Below, piece by piece: positions 8,737 through 17,084 of a stretch of DNA of 64,000 nucleotides. The stretch spans positions 1 to 64,000 of the IMG/VR virus record IMGVR_UViG_3300005265_000001. One strand, given 5' to 3'. How positions within the stretch are numbered: the stretch's first letter is position 1; each line of letters opens with the position of its first letter. The notes beneath the pieces are model-generated. The model ran no database searches and was not told where the DNA came from. It saw only the letters and a program-made list of their open reading frames with translations. The position numbers and the translations under genes are program-made. Source of the DNA: a virus.

Positions 8737-10637
8737 TGTTTCATTTGAGGAAATTATATATAGAGAATTTTTTGTCAATTGAACGGGTTACTATTGATTT
8801 TGAAATCAAAGAAAATTTGTTTATATTGATTAAGGGGTGGGATGTAAAAAAACAAGTATCAAATGGGGCGGGTAAATCGGCTATTATTGATGCCATTTTA
8901 TTTTGTTTATTTAAGACAACGATGAGGGGGAAGGTAAATGATAGAGAAAAATTAAAAATAGCACAATTGATAAAAAGGGGGAATAAGGGTGAGGCTGTAA
9001 TTGCTTGTGAATTAATTGATTATGAAGACAATCGAAAGTTAAAAATAGTCCGAAAAATTACAAACAAGGGGCTGAATAAAGTTGTATTATATGAAAATGA
9101 TGAGCAATTTAATGAAAAATCTACTGATATACAAAACCGCATAAACAGACTTTTACTGAATAATTTTACGATTTTTGATTACATACGAAATAATGTTTTT
9201 GTTTCAACTAATTATTATCAATTTTTTGCCTTATCACGGGAAAAGAAAATCCGAATTTTAGAAAGTTTGATTACACAATTTGATTTTGCACGTCTTCAAA
9301 AGTTTATTTCAGAAGAGCAAAAGAATAGAATTGATTTGGTATCAAAAAAGAAACAGGAAATAATAAAACACAATTTTGAAATAGATAAAAACAATCAGTT
9401 AATCGAAAAATACAAGGAATTTTTGGCCGAAGTGGATATGAAGGTTGAAAAAGAAAGTATCAAAAAAGAAATTAAAACAATTACCGGGGAATTGGATCGA
9501 AGCTATAAAATAAAAGAGATGTATGAAGCTGAGATAGAAAAAGAAACAAAAGAATATGAAAAAATGTTACTTGAAATTTTGAAAGTGGAAAAGACAAAAA
9601 AGAAATATGAGGTCGAAAAACGGGTATTGAATAAGTCTTTGAAAGATATGAAAACCTTAGATGGGGTAGCAATTTGCCCTTTATGTGGTAGTGAAATAAA
9701 TCCAGAAAATATAAAACAAGAATTTGAGAAAATATCAAAACAAGTAAAAAAACTGATTGAAAAAATAGGAAACGTAAAAGTTGAACTTAAAAGCAAAAGT
9801 ATAGAGGCAGAAGATAAAAAACAATCCATTGAAAATATTAAGGAAAAATTGAGTAAATTAGTCATGGAAATGGGTATAATTGAAAACAAAAAAATTATTA
9901 TCCAAAAACGTCTAAATGATATTGAAACACAAGAAAATAGCAGTAGTAATAAATTACAGAGTGATATAGATGAATTATTAAAGAGAAATAAAAAGGTGGA
10001 AAAAGATATTAAGAAAATTGAAAATGAAATAGGCGAAATTACAAAGGAAATTGATAAATTGGCTATTTTCAAAGATATGTTTCAAAATAAATCTCAATTT
10101 AAGGTTATGTTTTTGAGACATATTTTTGATGACTTAAATATATTAACTAATCAAGTTTTGAAGAAAATTTTTGATAAAAATGAAATGGAATTAAAATGGT
10201 ATTTTGATGATAGTAATGACATAAGCATTTATGATAAAGTTTCAAAGGTTTCGTATTTTGAAATGTCAAGTGGTGAGAAACGTATTGTTGACATTGTTAT
10301 TTTGTTTTTGTTTTTGGAAATATCAATGTTAAATAATAAAACAAATCTTAATTTGATACTTATGGATGAGCCTTTTGAGCATTTGGATAGATTGTTGACT
10401 ATTAAGTTGATCCAATTATTACGTGATTTTATTTATAATCATAATATCCAATTATTTTTTATTTCCCATTCAAACGAAATAGACGAAATTTTGGGAATTG
10501 ATAATGATGATTATGTGGCCTCCAAAATAGATAGGTTTCGATTTAAGATTAGCAATTATTTGAAAAATGATATTAGATTATTTGATAAAGTGTTATTTGC
10601 GTGGAAAAAAGAAAACACAAAAGTTGTAGAAATTTAG
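8736..10637 (+). CDS. gp46/SbcC-like recombination ATPase
   Basis: 633 residues. Walker A is SNGAGKSAI at 42-50; a long coiled coil runs from about 190 to 470, interrupted at 314-317 by CPLC, the zinc hook of Rad50/SbcC; the ABC signature EMSSGEKR and Walker B LILMDEPFEHLD follow, with HSN near the H-loop. It is the ATPase partner of the gp47-like nuclease. The length is close to T4 gp46. Confidence 0.9.
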   Translation: MFHLRKLYIENFLSIERVTIDFEIKENLFILIKGWDVKKQVSNGAGKSAIIDAILFCLFKTTMRGKVNDREKLKIAQLIKRGNKGEAVIACELIDYEDNRKLKIVRKITNKGLNKVVLYENDEQFNEKSTDIQNRINRLLLNNFTIFDYIRNNVFVSTNYYQFFALSREKKIRILESLITQFDFARLQKFISEEQKNRIDLVSKKKQEIIKHNFEIDKNNQLIEKYKEFLAEVDMKVEKESIKKEIKTITGELDRSYKIKEMYEAEIEKETKEYEKMLLEILKVEKTKKKYEVEKRVLNKSLKDMKTLDGVAICPLCGSEINPENIKQEFEKISKQVKKLIEKIGNVKVELKSKSIEAEDKKQSIENIKEKLSKLVMEMGIIENKKIIIQKRLNDIETQENSSSNKLQSDIDELLKRNKKVEKDIKKIENEIGEITKEIDKLAIFKDMFQNKSQFKVMFLRHIFDDLNILTNQVLKKIFDKNEMELKWYFDDSNDISIYDKVSKVSYFEMSSGEKRIVDIVILFLFLEISMLNNKTNLNLILMDEPFEHLDRLLTIKLIQLLRDFIYNHNIQLFFISHSNEIDEILGIDNDDYVASKIDRFRFKISNYLKNDIRLFDKVLFAWKKENTKVVEI

Positions 10638-10646
10638 ATAAAGAGG

Positions 10647-10675
10647 TTTAATTTTTTTCTTTTTTGTGATATATT
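10647..10675 (+). promoter_or_regulatory. Promoter for the tRNA-CAU gene
   Basis: TGA-TATATT at 10667-10675 is an extended -10, with a weak TTTAAT 17 nt upstream. Transcription would start about at the first base of the tRNA at 10685. Confidence 0.6.
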
Positions 10676-10684
10676 CATAAACAT

Positions 10685-10760
10685 AGCGGGGTTGAGAAGT
10701 GGTTGTCTCGCCTGTCTCATACGCAGGAATACGAGGGTTCAAATCCCTCCCCCGCTACCA
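10685..10760 (+). tRNA. tRNA with CAU anticodon (Met or Ile2)
   Basis: Acceptor AGCGGGG/CCCCGCT, D stem GAGA/TCTC, anticodon stem CCTGT/GCAGG with loop CTCATAC (anticodon CAT), T arm GAGGG-TTCAAAT-CCCTC, discriminator A and encoded CCA. Position 1-72 is an A-T pair, so it lacks the mismatch of bacterial initiators; elongator Met and lysidine-modified Ile2 cannot be separated by eye. Confidence 0.93.
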
Positions 10761-10775
10761 TTTTTTAAAAAATAG

Positions 10776-10803
10776 TTGACTTTTGATTATTCTATGTTAT
10801 AAT
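10776..10803 (+). promoter_or_regulatory. Sigma-70-type promoter
   Basis: TTGACT at 10776-10781, 16-nt spacer, TATAAT at 10798-10803 preceded by TGT (extended -10). It lies right after the tRNA and before the gene at 10831. Confidence 0.8.
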
Positions 10804-10830
10804 AGATGCAAAAATAAGGGGGCAAAAATA

Positions 10831-11007
10831 ATGACTTTGAGGGAATTGAAAGAGAAAATTGATAAAATGGTGGAAACGGCGGGAAATATGAATGTATTGG
10901 TGGAACATGCTGATAGCAACAAACTCTTTGAAATTGAATTGGATAGTGTTTTCGTGTGGAAAGATATAGTTATTATTGGAATATTGGATTGTAATGAATT
11001 AGAATAG
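10831..11007 (+). CDS. Small hypothetical protein
   Basis: 58 residues beginning MTLRELKEKIDKMVE. AAGGGGGC lies 8 nt before ATG 10831, and the promoter at 10776-10803 overlaps any longer upstream frame, which excludes the earlier ATG. A helical start is followed by beta-type sequence ending FVWKDIVIIGILD. No family recognised. Confidence 0.6.
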   Translation: MTLRELKEKIDKMVETAGNMNVLVEHADSNKLFEIELDSVFVWKDIVIIGILDCNELE

Positions 11008-11022
11008 GGGGTAGAGATAAAA

Positions 11023-11241
11023 ATGAAATATATTGAAGCCTTTAAATTTTTGATTATTTTTTTGGGGACTGTTATACTTTTATATTTACTAACAAATCAT
11101 AATTATGAAATTTTTGTAAGCGGTATTGAAATGGTAAGGATGGGAAACATTAGTCAGGGGGCGCATACAATTTTCAACAGTTTAATTTTGACATTTGTTG
11201 AATGGATTGCGGTTATTTATGTTGAATGGAAATTGATTTGA
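11023..11241 (+). CDS. Small membrane protein
   Basis: 72 residues with two hydrophobic segments: FKFLIIFLGTVILLYLL and IFNSLILTFVEWIAVIYV. No family recognised. It follows the previous gene by 15 nt with a GGGGG-type ribosome site and ends 8 nt before the tRNA-Ala gene, so both are probably on one transcript. Confidence 0.55.
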   Translation: MKYIEAFKFLIIFLGTVILLYLLTNHNYEIFVSGIEMVRMGNISQGAHTIFNSLILTFVEWIAVIYVEWKLI

Positions 11242-11249
11242 AGTCTTGG

Positions 11250-11324
11250 GGGTGTAGCTCATTTTGGGAGAGCATTTGGTTTGCAACCAAGGGGTAGGGG
11301 GTTCGAGCCCCCCCACTTCCACCA
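11250..11324 (+). tRNA. tRNA-Ala (TGC)
   Basis: Acceptor GGGGGTG/CACTTCC (two G-U pairs), D stem GCTC/GAGC, anticodon stem TTTGG/CCAAG with loop TTTGCAA (anticodon TGC), 5-nt variable region, T arm GGGGG-TTCGAGC-CCCCC, A73 and CCA encoded. Reading the loop one base later would give GCA but leaves a 4-nt variable loop and two unpaired bases before the stem, so Ala is preferred. Confidence 0.9.
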
Positions 11325-11337
11325 AAATAAGGGGGAT

Positions 11338-12042
11338 ATGATTTTGCTTTGTTTTATGGGAGATGTCCATAGAGAATGGTTTAATGTGTATGGATTATTA
11401 GATAGAATTGAGCGTAGAAAATTAACACATGCAAATATAATTCAGTGTGGGGATTGGGGTGTTGGTTTTGTTGAATATGATGTTGATATGAAAGATATGG
11501 AGGCATTGAATGAATGTTTAAAATCGGTTAATGTCAAAATATTTGTTATTAGAGGAAATCATGATGATCCAAAATATTTTAATGGAAATATTTCATTTTC
11601 TAATCTTAAATTGGTAAGAGACTATGAGGTTTTTTCTATTGATGGGTTTAATATTTTGCCAATAGGGGGGGCAACTTCTATTGATAAAGAATGGAGAAAA
11701 ATACACGGATATGGATGGTGGCCTAATGAAAAAGTTTTTTTAAATGAAAAAAGATTGAAAACATTTGAAAATGTTGATATAGTTGTGTCTCATACGGCAC
11801 CAATTTTTGTTAAACCTTTTGTTATTGATAAGGTTTTTGATATTAATGATGTATTAAAGAAAGAACTCGAAGATGAGCGCAAACTAATGGAAAAAATATT
11901 TAATATGTTACATGAAAAAAATAATATAAGATATTGGTTTTATGGACATTTTCATGGTAATTCTGAAATGGTAAGTGCATTTGAAACCTATGAATCAGTA
12001 GATTTTAGATTTTTAGATGAACATGAAATTTTTTGTCTTTAG
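11338..12042 (+). CDS. Calcineurin-like metallophosphoesterase
   Basis: 234 residues with FMGDVHREW, CGDWGVGF, IRGNHDDPKYF, VVSHTAP and WFYGHFHGN, i.e. the five metal-binding blocks of the family. GGGGG sits 3 nt before ATG 11338; the open frame upstream runs back through the tRNA-Ala and is not coding. The substrate cannot be told; relatives in phages are mostly unassigned phosphatases. It is the second of three such enzymes in the window. Confidence 0.8.
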   Translation: MILLCFMGDVHREWFNVYGLLDRIERRKLTHANIIQCGDWGVGFVEYDVDMKDMEALNECLKSVNVKIFVIRGNHDDPKYFNGNISFSNLKLVRDYEVFSIDGFNILPIGGATSIDKEWRKIHGYGWWPNEKVFLNEKRLKTFENVDIVVSHTAPIFVKPFVIDKVFDINDVLKKELEDERKLMEKIFNMLHEKNNIRYWFYGHFHGNSEMVSAFETYESVDFRFLDEHEIFCL

Positions 12043-12064
12043 TGGTTTATTTTTTGAGTTTTTG

Positions 12065-12073
12065 TGTTATAAT
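12065..12073 (+). promoter_or_regulatory. Extended -10 promoter
   Basis: TGT-TATAAT at 12065-12073 in the gap before the gene at 12098; no good -35 at 17 nt. Confidence 0.55.
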
Positions 12074-12097
12074 AACAACCAAAATGGGAGATGAAAA

Positions 12098-12292
12098 ATG
12101 CCTATTACAGATGTAAAGGTTAAATTAATTGGGGAAGATGGAAACGCATTTGCAATTTTGGGAAATGTTAGACGGGCAATGCGGGAAGCGGGAGTCCCGA
12201 ATGAAGTAATTTCCGAATATTTTGAAAAGGCCATGTCGGGAGATTACAATAATTTATTGAAGGTTACTTCTGAATATGTAAAAATTTATTAA
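12098..12292 (+). CDS. Small conserved phage/plasmid protein of unknown function
   Basis: 64 residues. The opening ITDVKVKLIGEDGNAFAILG followed by RRAMREAGVPNEVISEYF matches a small protein seen in many phages and plasmids, whose role is unknown to me. GGGAG precedes the start. It ends 6 nt before the tRNA-Asp gene. Confidence 0.7.
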   Translation: MPITDVKVKLIGEDGNAFAILGNVRRAMREAGVPNEVISEYFEKAMSGDYNNLLKVTSEYVKIY

Positions 12293-12298
12293 AAAATC

Positions 12299-12376
12299 GG
12301 TGTGGTAGTTCTAACTGGTTAGAACACCGGCCCGTCACGTCGGGGGTTGCGGGTTCGAGTCCCGTCCGCACCGCCA
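12299..12376 (+). tRNA. tRNA-Asp (GTC) with C33
   Basis: Acceptor GGTGTGG/CCGCACC, D arm GTTC/GAAC, anticodon stem CCGGC/GTCGG, loop CCGTCAC (anticodon GTC), T arm GCGGG-TTCGAGT-CCCGT, G73 and CCA encoded, as in bacterial tRNA-Asp. Position 33 is C instead of the near-universal U. Confidence 0.9.
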
Positions 12377-12387
12377 AGGGGTTAAAA

Positions 12388-12552
12388 ATGGATACAGTAA
12401 AATATGCAAAAATTATTTCAAGAAATACAATTGGTCGGATCAAATCAACGGTGGTGTTGGATGGAAAGGCTAAATTTTCAAAAAAACGATACAAAAGAGA
12501 AAAACAAAAGGTTAAATATAATTTGAAACGGGGCAATTACGATGATATTTGA
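12388..12552 (+). CDS. Small basic hypothetical protein
   Basis: 54 residues beginning MDTVKYAKIISRN and ending KRGNYDDI, with a lysine/arginine-rich middle (KFSKKRYKREKQKVKYN). AAGGGG lies 5 nt before ATG 12388. The next gene starts inside it at 12542. The basic charge suggests RNA or DNA binding; no family recognised. Confidence 0.6.
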   Translation: MDTVKYAKIISRNTIGRIKSTVVLDGKAKFSKKRYKREKQKVKYNLKRGNYDDI

Positions 12553-12784
12553 AAAACGAATAGCTGGTTTAATTCATTGGTTATGGTCGCATTGGATGGA
12601 ACATATTTTCTTTGTATCTGAAAAAAATAATGATGGGTCCATTACAATTGATAAATATTTAGTTAAACGATGGAAAAGGCAAATGAGAACACCATACAGA
12701 TTACTTTCAAAAATGGAACAGGAAAGTGATTTAAAATTAGCACGGAAATTTATTAAAATGTTTATGTTTAATTATAACAAATGA
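12542..12784 (+). CDS. Hypothetical protein
   Basis: 80 residues, rich in Trp, Lys and Arg (LIHWLWSHWMEHIFF; KRWKRQMRTPYRL). Overlaps the basic 54-aa gene by 11 nt, typical of translational coupling. No domain recognised. Confidence 0.6.
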   Translation: MIFEKRIAGLIHWLWSHWMEHIFFVSEKNNDGSITIDKYLVKRWKRQMRTPYRLLSKMEQESDLKLARKFIKMFMFNYNK

Positions 12785-12795
12785 TGTGGTATAAT
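12767..12795 (+). promoter_or_regulatory. Extended -10 promoter before the ssDNA-binding protein
   Basis: TGG-TATAAT at 12787-12795; TTTAAT 17 nt upstream is a weak -35. An independent promoter suits an abundant ssDNA-binding protein. Confidence 0.65.
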
Positions 12796-12817
12796 AAGGA
12801 AAAACGGGGGAAACAAT

Positions 12818-13834
12818 ATGGGAATTGACACAAATATTATTGATTTTTTGATTGAAAATAATAATGGACAACCAAAAATAAATGATGCACGTTTTCAAGA
12901 TTTGCCCATTGAAGTTGATTATTATAAATGGGAAAAGGGCACAAAACATTTAAGGGGAAAGTTAGTTCCATTTATTATCAATGATAGAAGTTTACCTATT
13001 ATTTCAATGGTTTATCATTATGGATTTAAACAAATTACAAATATAAATGAGAAGGTTGTTTGTATTGAACATTTTTCCAAAGTTTTTGAAGATTCTGTTA
13101 AAATTTGCCCAATTTGTGAATTTTTGAGAAGTTCGGATCATTATAAAATACTGAAATTGTTCAATTATATGTCTTGGAAATCCAAGTATCCATTTAACAA
13201 AACATATATTAAAAATCCAGCGGCACTTGCTAAATTGGATTATTATAGAAAAGCGGTATTTCAATTGAATCCTACTATTATTTATTATATGTTGTTTATT
13301 CCAAAACCATTTAAGGGGCAAATGGTTTTTATGCGAATTTATGACAAAAATATTGGGGAAATTCTAAAGGTTTTGAATAAATACAAAACAAATGGAAAAA
13401 TTGAAAAATGTTATGAAGTCTTTGATGGATACGATGCCGTATTTACCTTTAATAATAAGGGGTATATTACGTCATTAAAATTTGATGAGGAAGATTCTTT
13501 AGTTTCAAATAAGAAGGATGATGTCACAAAAATTAAAGAAACTATTGAAAAATTGGATGTATTTAGACGAATGGATATTGTTATTCAAGAACCTGAATAT
13601 TATGAAAATTTGATTCTTGATTTTTATACAACTTTGATGAGCATTTTGGAAAAACGGTATAAAATTATATATGATAAAGATGAGGAAACATTTACTCCAA
13701 TTGATTATATTGGTCAGGAAACAAATGATGAGTATATTCCTCCTCCAAACAATGAAAATATTCCGCCAATGCCAGAATCGGAAGAAGAGGAAGATGCTGA
13801 ATTTATTGATTTGGGGGATGATATACCATTCTAA
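12818..13834 (+). CDS. gp32-like single-stranded DNA-binding protein
   Basis: 338 residues. C82, H85, C97 and C100 (VCIEHF...ICPIC) reproduce the zinc site of T4 gp32 inside the OB-fold core. The last ~40 residues are acidic (SEEEEDAEFID) and end in LGDDIPF, the tip with which bacterial SSB recruits partners. It would coat ssDNA during replication and recombination with UvsX and gp46/47. It has its own promoter and a GGGGGAAA ribosome site. Confidence 0.8.
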   Translation: MGIDTNIIDFLIENNNGQPKINDARFQDLPIEVDYYKWEKGTKHLRGKLVPFIINDRSLPIISMVYHYGFKQITNINEKVVCIEHFSKVFEDSVKICPICEFLRSSDHYKILKLFNYMSWKSKYPFNKTYIKNPAALAKLDYYRKAVFQLNPTIIYYMLFIPKPFKGQMVFMRIYDKNIGEILKVLNKYKTNGKIEKCYEVFDGYDAVFTFNNKGYITSLKFDEEDSLVSNKKDDVTKIKETIEKLDVFRRMDIVIQEPEYYENLILDFYTTLMSILEKRYKIIYDKDEETFTPIDYIGQETNDEYIPPPNNENIPPMPESEEEEDAEFIDLGDDIPF

Positions 13835-13844
13835 GGGGTAAAAT

Positions 13845-14231
13845 ATGAGTGAAACAAAATACGATATTTTAGAATTGGGTATTCCGAATGTTTGTTTTTC
13901 ATGCGCTAATGAAGTAGAGGATGAAGAGCGTCGGAAAAAATACAAAGAACAAAGACTTGAGCGGGGTTTTGATGATACTGAAACATGGGATTTAGATTAC
14001 GTTTTTGCAAAATTTATGTTACCACGATTGAAACGATTAATGAAAGTGTCAAATGAAATAGTAGATTGGTCAGAAGATATTGAAGATATTAAAAAATTAG
14101 AAAAAGCACTTGAATTGATTATTTTGGAAATGGAGAGTGACGATGTTTGTTTGTTGACAAAAGAACAAAATGATGAAGTAAAAGAGGGATTGGAAGTTTT
14201 ACCTAAACTTTTTAGAAAATTATGGTGGTAA
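13845..14231 (+). CDS. Conserved phage protein of unknown function
   Basis: 128 residues. The segment ERGFDDTETWDLDYVFAKF followed by LPRLKRLMK resembles a motif I know from many unassigned phage proteins in which a DxxTWxLD box precedes LPRLKRF. The N-terminal part has CFSC. Function unknown. It follows the ssDNA-binding protein by 10 nt. Confidence 0.65.
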   Translation: MSETKYDILELGIPNVCFSCANEVEDEERRKKYKEQRLERGFDDTETWDLDYVFAKFMLPRLKRLMKVSNEIVDWSEDIEDIKKLEKALELIILEMESDDVCLLTKEQNDEVKEGLEVLPKLFRKLWW

Positions 14232-14234
14232 AAT

Positions 14235-15056
14235 ATGAAAAAAACTTATATTTTGAAAAAGTCATTGTATTTTTATCCCGACGTTTTTAGGTATTATGCT
14301 TATAAAAGGGCATGTTTTGAACCTGTGAATGTAATGGATTTTGAAAAAGAAATTGATTTAACAGAACCGATTACTTTCAATGAAGAGTTTTGTGTTGATA
14401 TTTCAATTGAAAAAATAGGTGGTTTTTATTCTGTTTTACTTTTACCAACTTACCAAACAGAATATTATAATCCTTTTATTCTTTTTAAAAGTGAAAAATT
14501 TTATGCTGATTTTTTTGATGAATGTTTGGAGTGGTGGTTTTTGAAAGAGAAAGATGGGGCACTATTTCCATATATGGAAAGTGTTTCAGTTGTTATTGAT
14601 GATGGGGAAATTGATAAATATTTTAAGGATTTGGTTGTTTATGAACATAAATATACAATAAAACGGTATAATAAATTTGAAGGGTTATCAATAGAGGAAA
14701 TAGAGGAAAAGTTTGGGAAAGAGGCGGCACAAGAGGCATATACAGATGCAATTATTACGGGCAAAAATCCGTCCCGTCATTTAGAACCGATTGAAGTTTT
14801 GGAAAAATGTATTGATTTTACATTTTTTATCAAGAGAGAGGAAAGAAATATAAAAATTCAGATGTTTGCAAATATTCCAGAAACAAATAAACTGAAATTA
14901 TTGGAAACAACTGTTTTAGATGGAAATCATTTTGATTTAAAAGATGTAAAAAATGTGTATTCAGAAATTACTAATACAATGTTCAAAAGAGTTAAATTGA
15001 GATATAATATAAAATGGGAATATACTAAAAAAGAGGATTCGAGTTTATTATTTTAG
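14235..15056 (+). CDS. Hypothetical protein
   Basis: 273 residues, rich in aromatic residues, mixed alpha/beta. An internal stretch (LSIEEIEEKFGKEAAQEAY) looks like a helical insert between two beta-rich halves. I recognise no family. It lies 3 nt downstream of its neighbour in the replication-gene operon. Confidence 0.65.
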   Translation: MKKTYILKKSLYFYPDVFRYYAYKRACFEPVNVMDFEKEIDLTEPITFNEEFCVDISIEKIGGFYSVLLLPTYQTEYYNPFILFKSEKFYADFFDECLEWWFLKEKDGALFPYMESVSVVIDDGEIDKYFKDLVVYEHKYTIKRYNKFEGLSIEEIEEKFGKEAAQEAYTDAIITGKNPSRHLEPIEVLEKCIDFTFFIKREERNIKIQMFANIPETNKLKLLETTVLDGNHFDLKDVKNVYSEITNTMFKRVKLRYNIKWEYTKKEDSSLLF

Positions 15057-15067
15057 AGGGGGAAATA

Positions 15068-15301
15068 ATGGCTATAAGAGCAAATAATGTCAAAATTTAT
15101 GTTTTGCGGATTATATGTGAAGATTGTATGAATGAAATGGAATTTTTTGGTATGAATCTTGATAGTGAGCCGCAAAAATATCAATATGTTTGTGGAAAAT
15201 GTGGTAAAATAGAAGAACTTTCTGAAAGATATCCAATTATTCAATATAGAACAGATGATGGAGAACTTCTTTTAGAAAAACATGGGGAGAATATAAAATG
15301 A
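15068..15301 (+). CDS. Small zinc-ribbon protein
   Basis: 77 residues with IICEDC near residue 18 and VCGKCGK near residue 43, a CxxC...CxxC zinc ribbon. GAGGGGG precedes the start. Overlaps the next gene in an ATGA arrangement. Function unknown. Confidence 0.65.
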   Translation: MAIRANNVKIYVLRIICEDCMNEMEFFGMNLDSEPQKYQYVCGKCGKIEELSERYPIIQYRTDDGELLLEKHGENIK

Positions 15302-15648
15302 AAAAAATTTTAATGATTGTGTTTTTTGTATTGTTAATGTCGAATGTTGTATTTGCCGATAGAATTGTTTTGTATTATCCACACGCTGAATATATTCCAG
15401 TTTTTGATACTTGTGAATCGGCCAATGTCTTTTTAAGAACTATGGTTATGAAAGATAAAGATGCGATCCATAAAATTATTGATGATTTGATTAAAAATAA
15501 ACATTTATCTGTTTTGCCAAGTGGAACGGAAGTTGTTATTTTGAATGTAAATAAAACAAATTGTGTTCAAGTTATGGCAATTGATAATAAAGGAAAACAA
15601 AAAGTAGTTATTACTTTGAAAACCTTTTTGAGAAAAACATTTAGGTAA
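15298..15648 (+). CDS. Putative exported protein
   Basis: 116 residues. The first 20 form a classical signal peptide: KK, then ILMIVFFVLLMSNVV, then a likely cleavage after VFA. The mature part is ~95 residues with two cysteines (DTCES, TNCVQ) that could form a disulphide. It would act in the periplasm or cell envelope; no family recognised. Confidence 0.6.
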   Translation: MKKILMIVFFVLLMSNVVFADRIVLYYPHAEYIPVFDTCESANVFLRTMVMKDKDAIHKIIDDLIKNKHLSVLPSGTEVVILNVNKTNCVQVMAIDNKGKQKVVITLKTFLRKTFR

Positions 15649-15656
15649 ATAAAATT

Positions 15657-16730
15657 ATGAGACTTGATAAAATTGAACTTATTGAATATTTATTAGAACA
15701 AAAGGGGTTTTATGTAAAACATTCCCCTGTAAATAGATTGAAAGGACATATAAATATAAGATGTCCTTATTGCGGTGATAGTAAGAAAAATCCCCACAAA
15801 ACCCATGCAAATATTGATGTAAATAATAAACTGTTTCATTGTTTTCGATGTGAACGGTCGGGTTTAGATCAATTATTAGAAGATTTTAATTTAACTGAAA
15901 TCAAAAATATTTTGTATGGTGATACGGGGCTGTCTTCACTTTTTTCTTTTGTGAAAATGTTTGAGCAAATTAACTTTAAAGATGAGAAATTTAATAAATC
16001 TAATGAATTTAAGTATAAGTTGATTAATTTTTTGAAAATGCGGGATTTGATGGAAAATAAAAATTCCATTTTGTTTAAAAAGAGTGTAGAATATCTTGAA
16101 AAACGGGGATTTGATGTTGATTTTCTGAGAGATGAATTTGATGTGTTTTTTGTGACTGAATATGTGGTATTTTTTGAAAGATATAAAGGACGTATTATTA
16201 TACCTTCTTTAAATCGAATTACTTTTCAAAGTAGGGCAATATTCCAACATATTAAACCAAAATATTTTAAACCAACAGGCAGACCCGATGATGTTTCAGG
16301 TAGAATAATTGGAAATGATAAATATCTATTTTTAACAGAGGGTCCTTTGGATGCCTTGAAATTATGTCAATTTGGATATGATGCTTTAAGTTTGAATGGA
16401 AAAGGCACGGCGTCAATGGAATTTTCACTATATAATATGATGTTAAGACAAAGAATACTATCAAAAGAAAAAATTATATACTTTCAAGATAAAGAAATTG
16501 TGAAAAATGAATTGCATGGAATTTTGAAAAAAATAATGAAAGTTTTTGATTATGAAAAAGAACTTCACTTTATTGATTATAGTATATTAGATGATGATAT
16601 TGGAGATGCGGGTGATTTGAAAGATAGAAAAATTGTTAAAGAATTGATTGAAACCGCTTTAATATATAAACCTGAAATTTTTAGAGTTTCTAATACTTTG
16701 GATGAAATTGTAAGTAGTTTAAAAAAGTAA
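15657..16730 (+). CDS. DnaG/gp61-like DNA primase
   Basis: 357 residues. A CHC2-type zinc domain at the N-terminus (C36, C39, C62, C65 in CPYCGDS and HCFRCERSG) is followed by a TOPRIM domain near 222-245 (LFLTEGPLDALKL then SLNGKG) and an acidic cluster (DDDIGDAGD) that could complete the metal site. It would make RNA primers beside the DnaB-like helicase. The ribosome site is weak. Confidence 0.82.
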   Translation: MRLDKIELIEYLLEQKGFYVKHSPVNRLKGHINIRCPYCGDSKKNPHKTHANIDVNNKLFHCFRCERSGLDQLLEDFNLTEIKNILYGDTGLSSLFSFVKMFEQINFKDEKFNKSNEFKYKLINFLKMRDLMENKNSILFKKSVEYLEKRGFDVDFLRDEFDVFFVTEYVVFFERYKGRIIIPSLNRITFQSRAIFQHIKPKYFKPTGRPDDVSGRIIGNDKYLFLTEGPLDALKLCQFGYDALSLNGKGTASMEFSLYNMMLRQRILSKEKIIYFQDKEIVKNELHGILKKIMKVFDYEKELHFIDYSILDDDIGDAGDLKDRKIVKELIETALIYKPEIFRVSNTLDEIVSSLKK

Positions 16731-16746
16731 TTTTTTATGATATAAT
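16718..16746 (+). promoter_or_regulatory. Extended -10 promoter
   Basis: TGA-TATAAT at 16738-16746, weak TTTAAA 17 nt upstream; it serves the small gene at 16771. Confidence 0.6.
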
Positions 16747-16770
16747 AACTAAAAAATGGGGGAATAAAAA

Positions 16771-16941
16771 GTGAGATATGATGATTATGTGAGAGAAATG
16801 GAAGATAGGCATTTAATGATTATTTGGAAATGTGATAAATGTGGCATGGAAAGGGAAGAACCTCCGGGCTATAATGAAGGCGGCTTTTGTGATTGTGGGG
16901 GAACCTTTTATAAAGCGGGTGAAAGTTATGATGCCTATTAG
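16771..16941 (+). CDS. Small zinc-binding protein
   Basis: 56 residues starting at GTG 16771 behind TGGGGGA. WKCDKCGME (C21, C24) and FCDCGG (C40, C42) form a zinc-ribbon-like set. A promoter lies immediately upstream. Function unknown. Confidence 0.6.
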   Translation: MRYDDYVREMEDRHLMIIWKCDKCGMEREEPPGYNEGGFCDCGGTFYKAGESYDAY

Positions 16942-16970
16942 TAAAAAACAAAGAAAGGGGTGATTTTGTT

Positions 16971-16979
16971 TATATTATT
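16971..16979 (+). promoter_or_regulatory. TATATTATT motif in a 143-nt gap, putative phage promoter
   Basis: Lies in the 16942-17084 gap, ~105 nt before the acidic-protein gene; no other function is seen in the gap. Confidence 0.3.
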
Positions 16980-17084
16980 AAAGTTTTTGCTAAAATTTTA
17001 ATGATGGGGTGATACTTATATTGTGTAAGTATTTGAATTTATTTAACAATTAAAATTATTAAACGATATTAAGGAGTTATGATT

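Noticed and set aside
9481-10072. Long minus-strand open frames opposite the gp46-like gene, and others opposite most genes.
   Set aside because: They mirror A/T-rich codons of real + strand genes, give low-complexity Phe/Leu/Ile/Ser proteins and lack ribosome sites.
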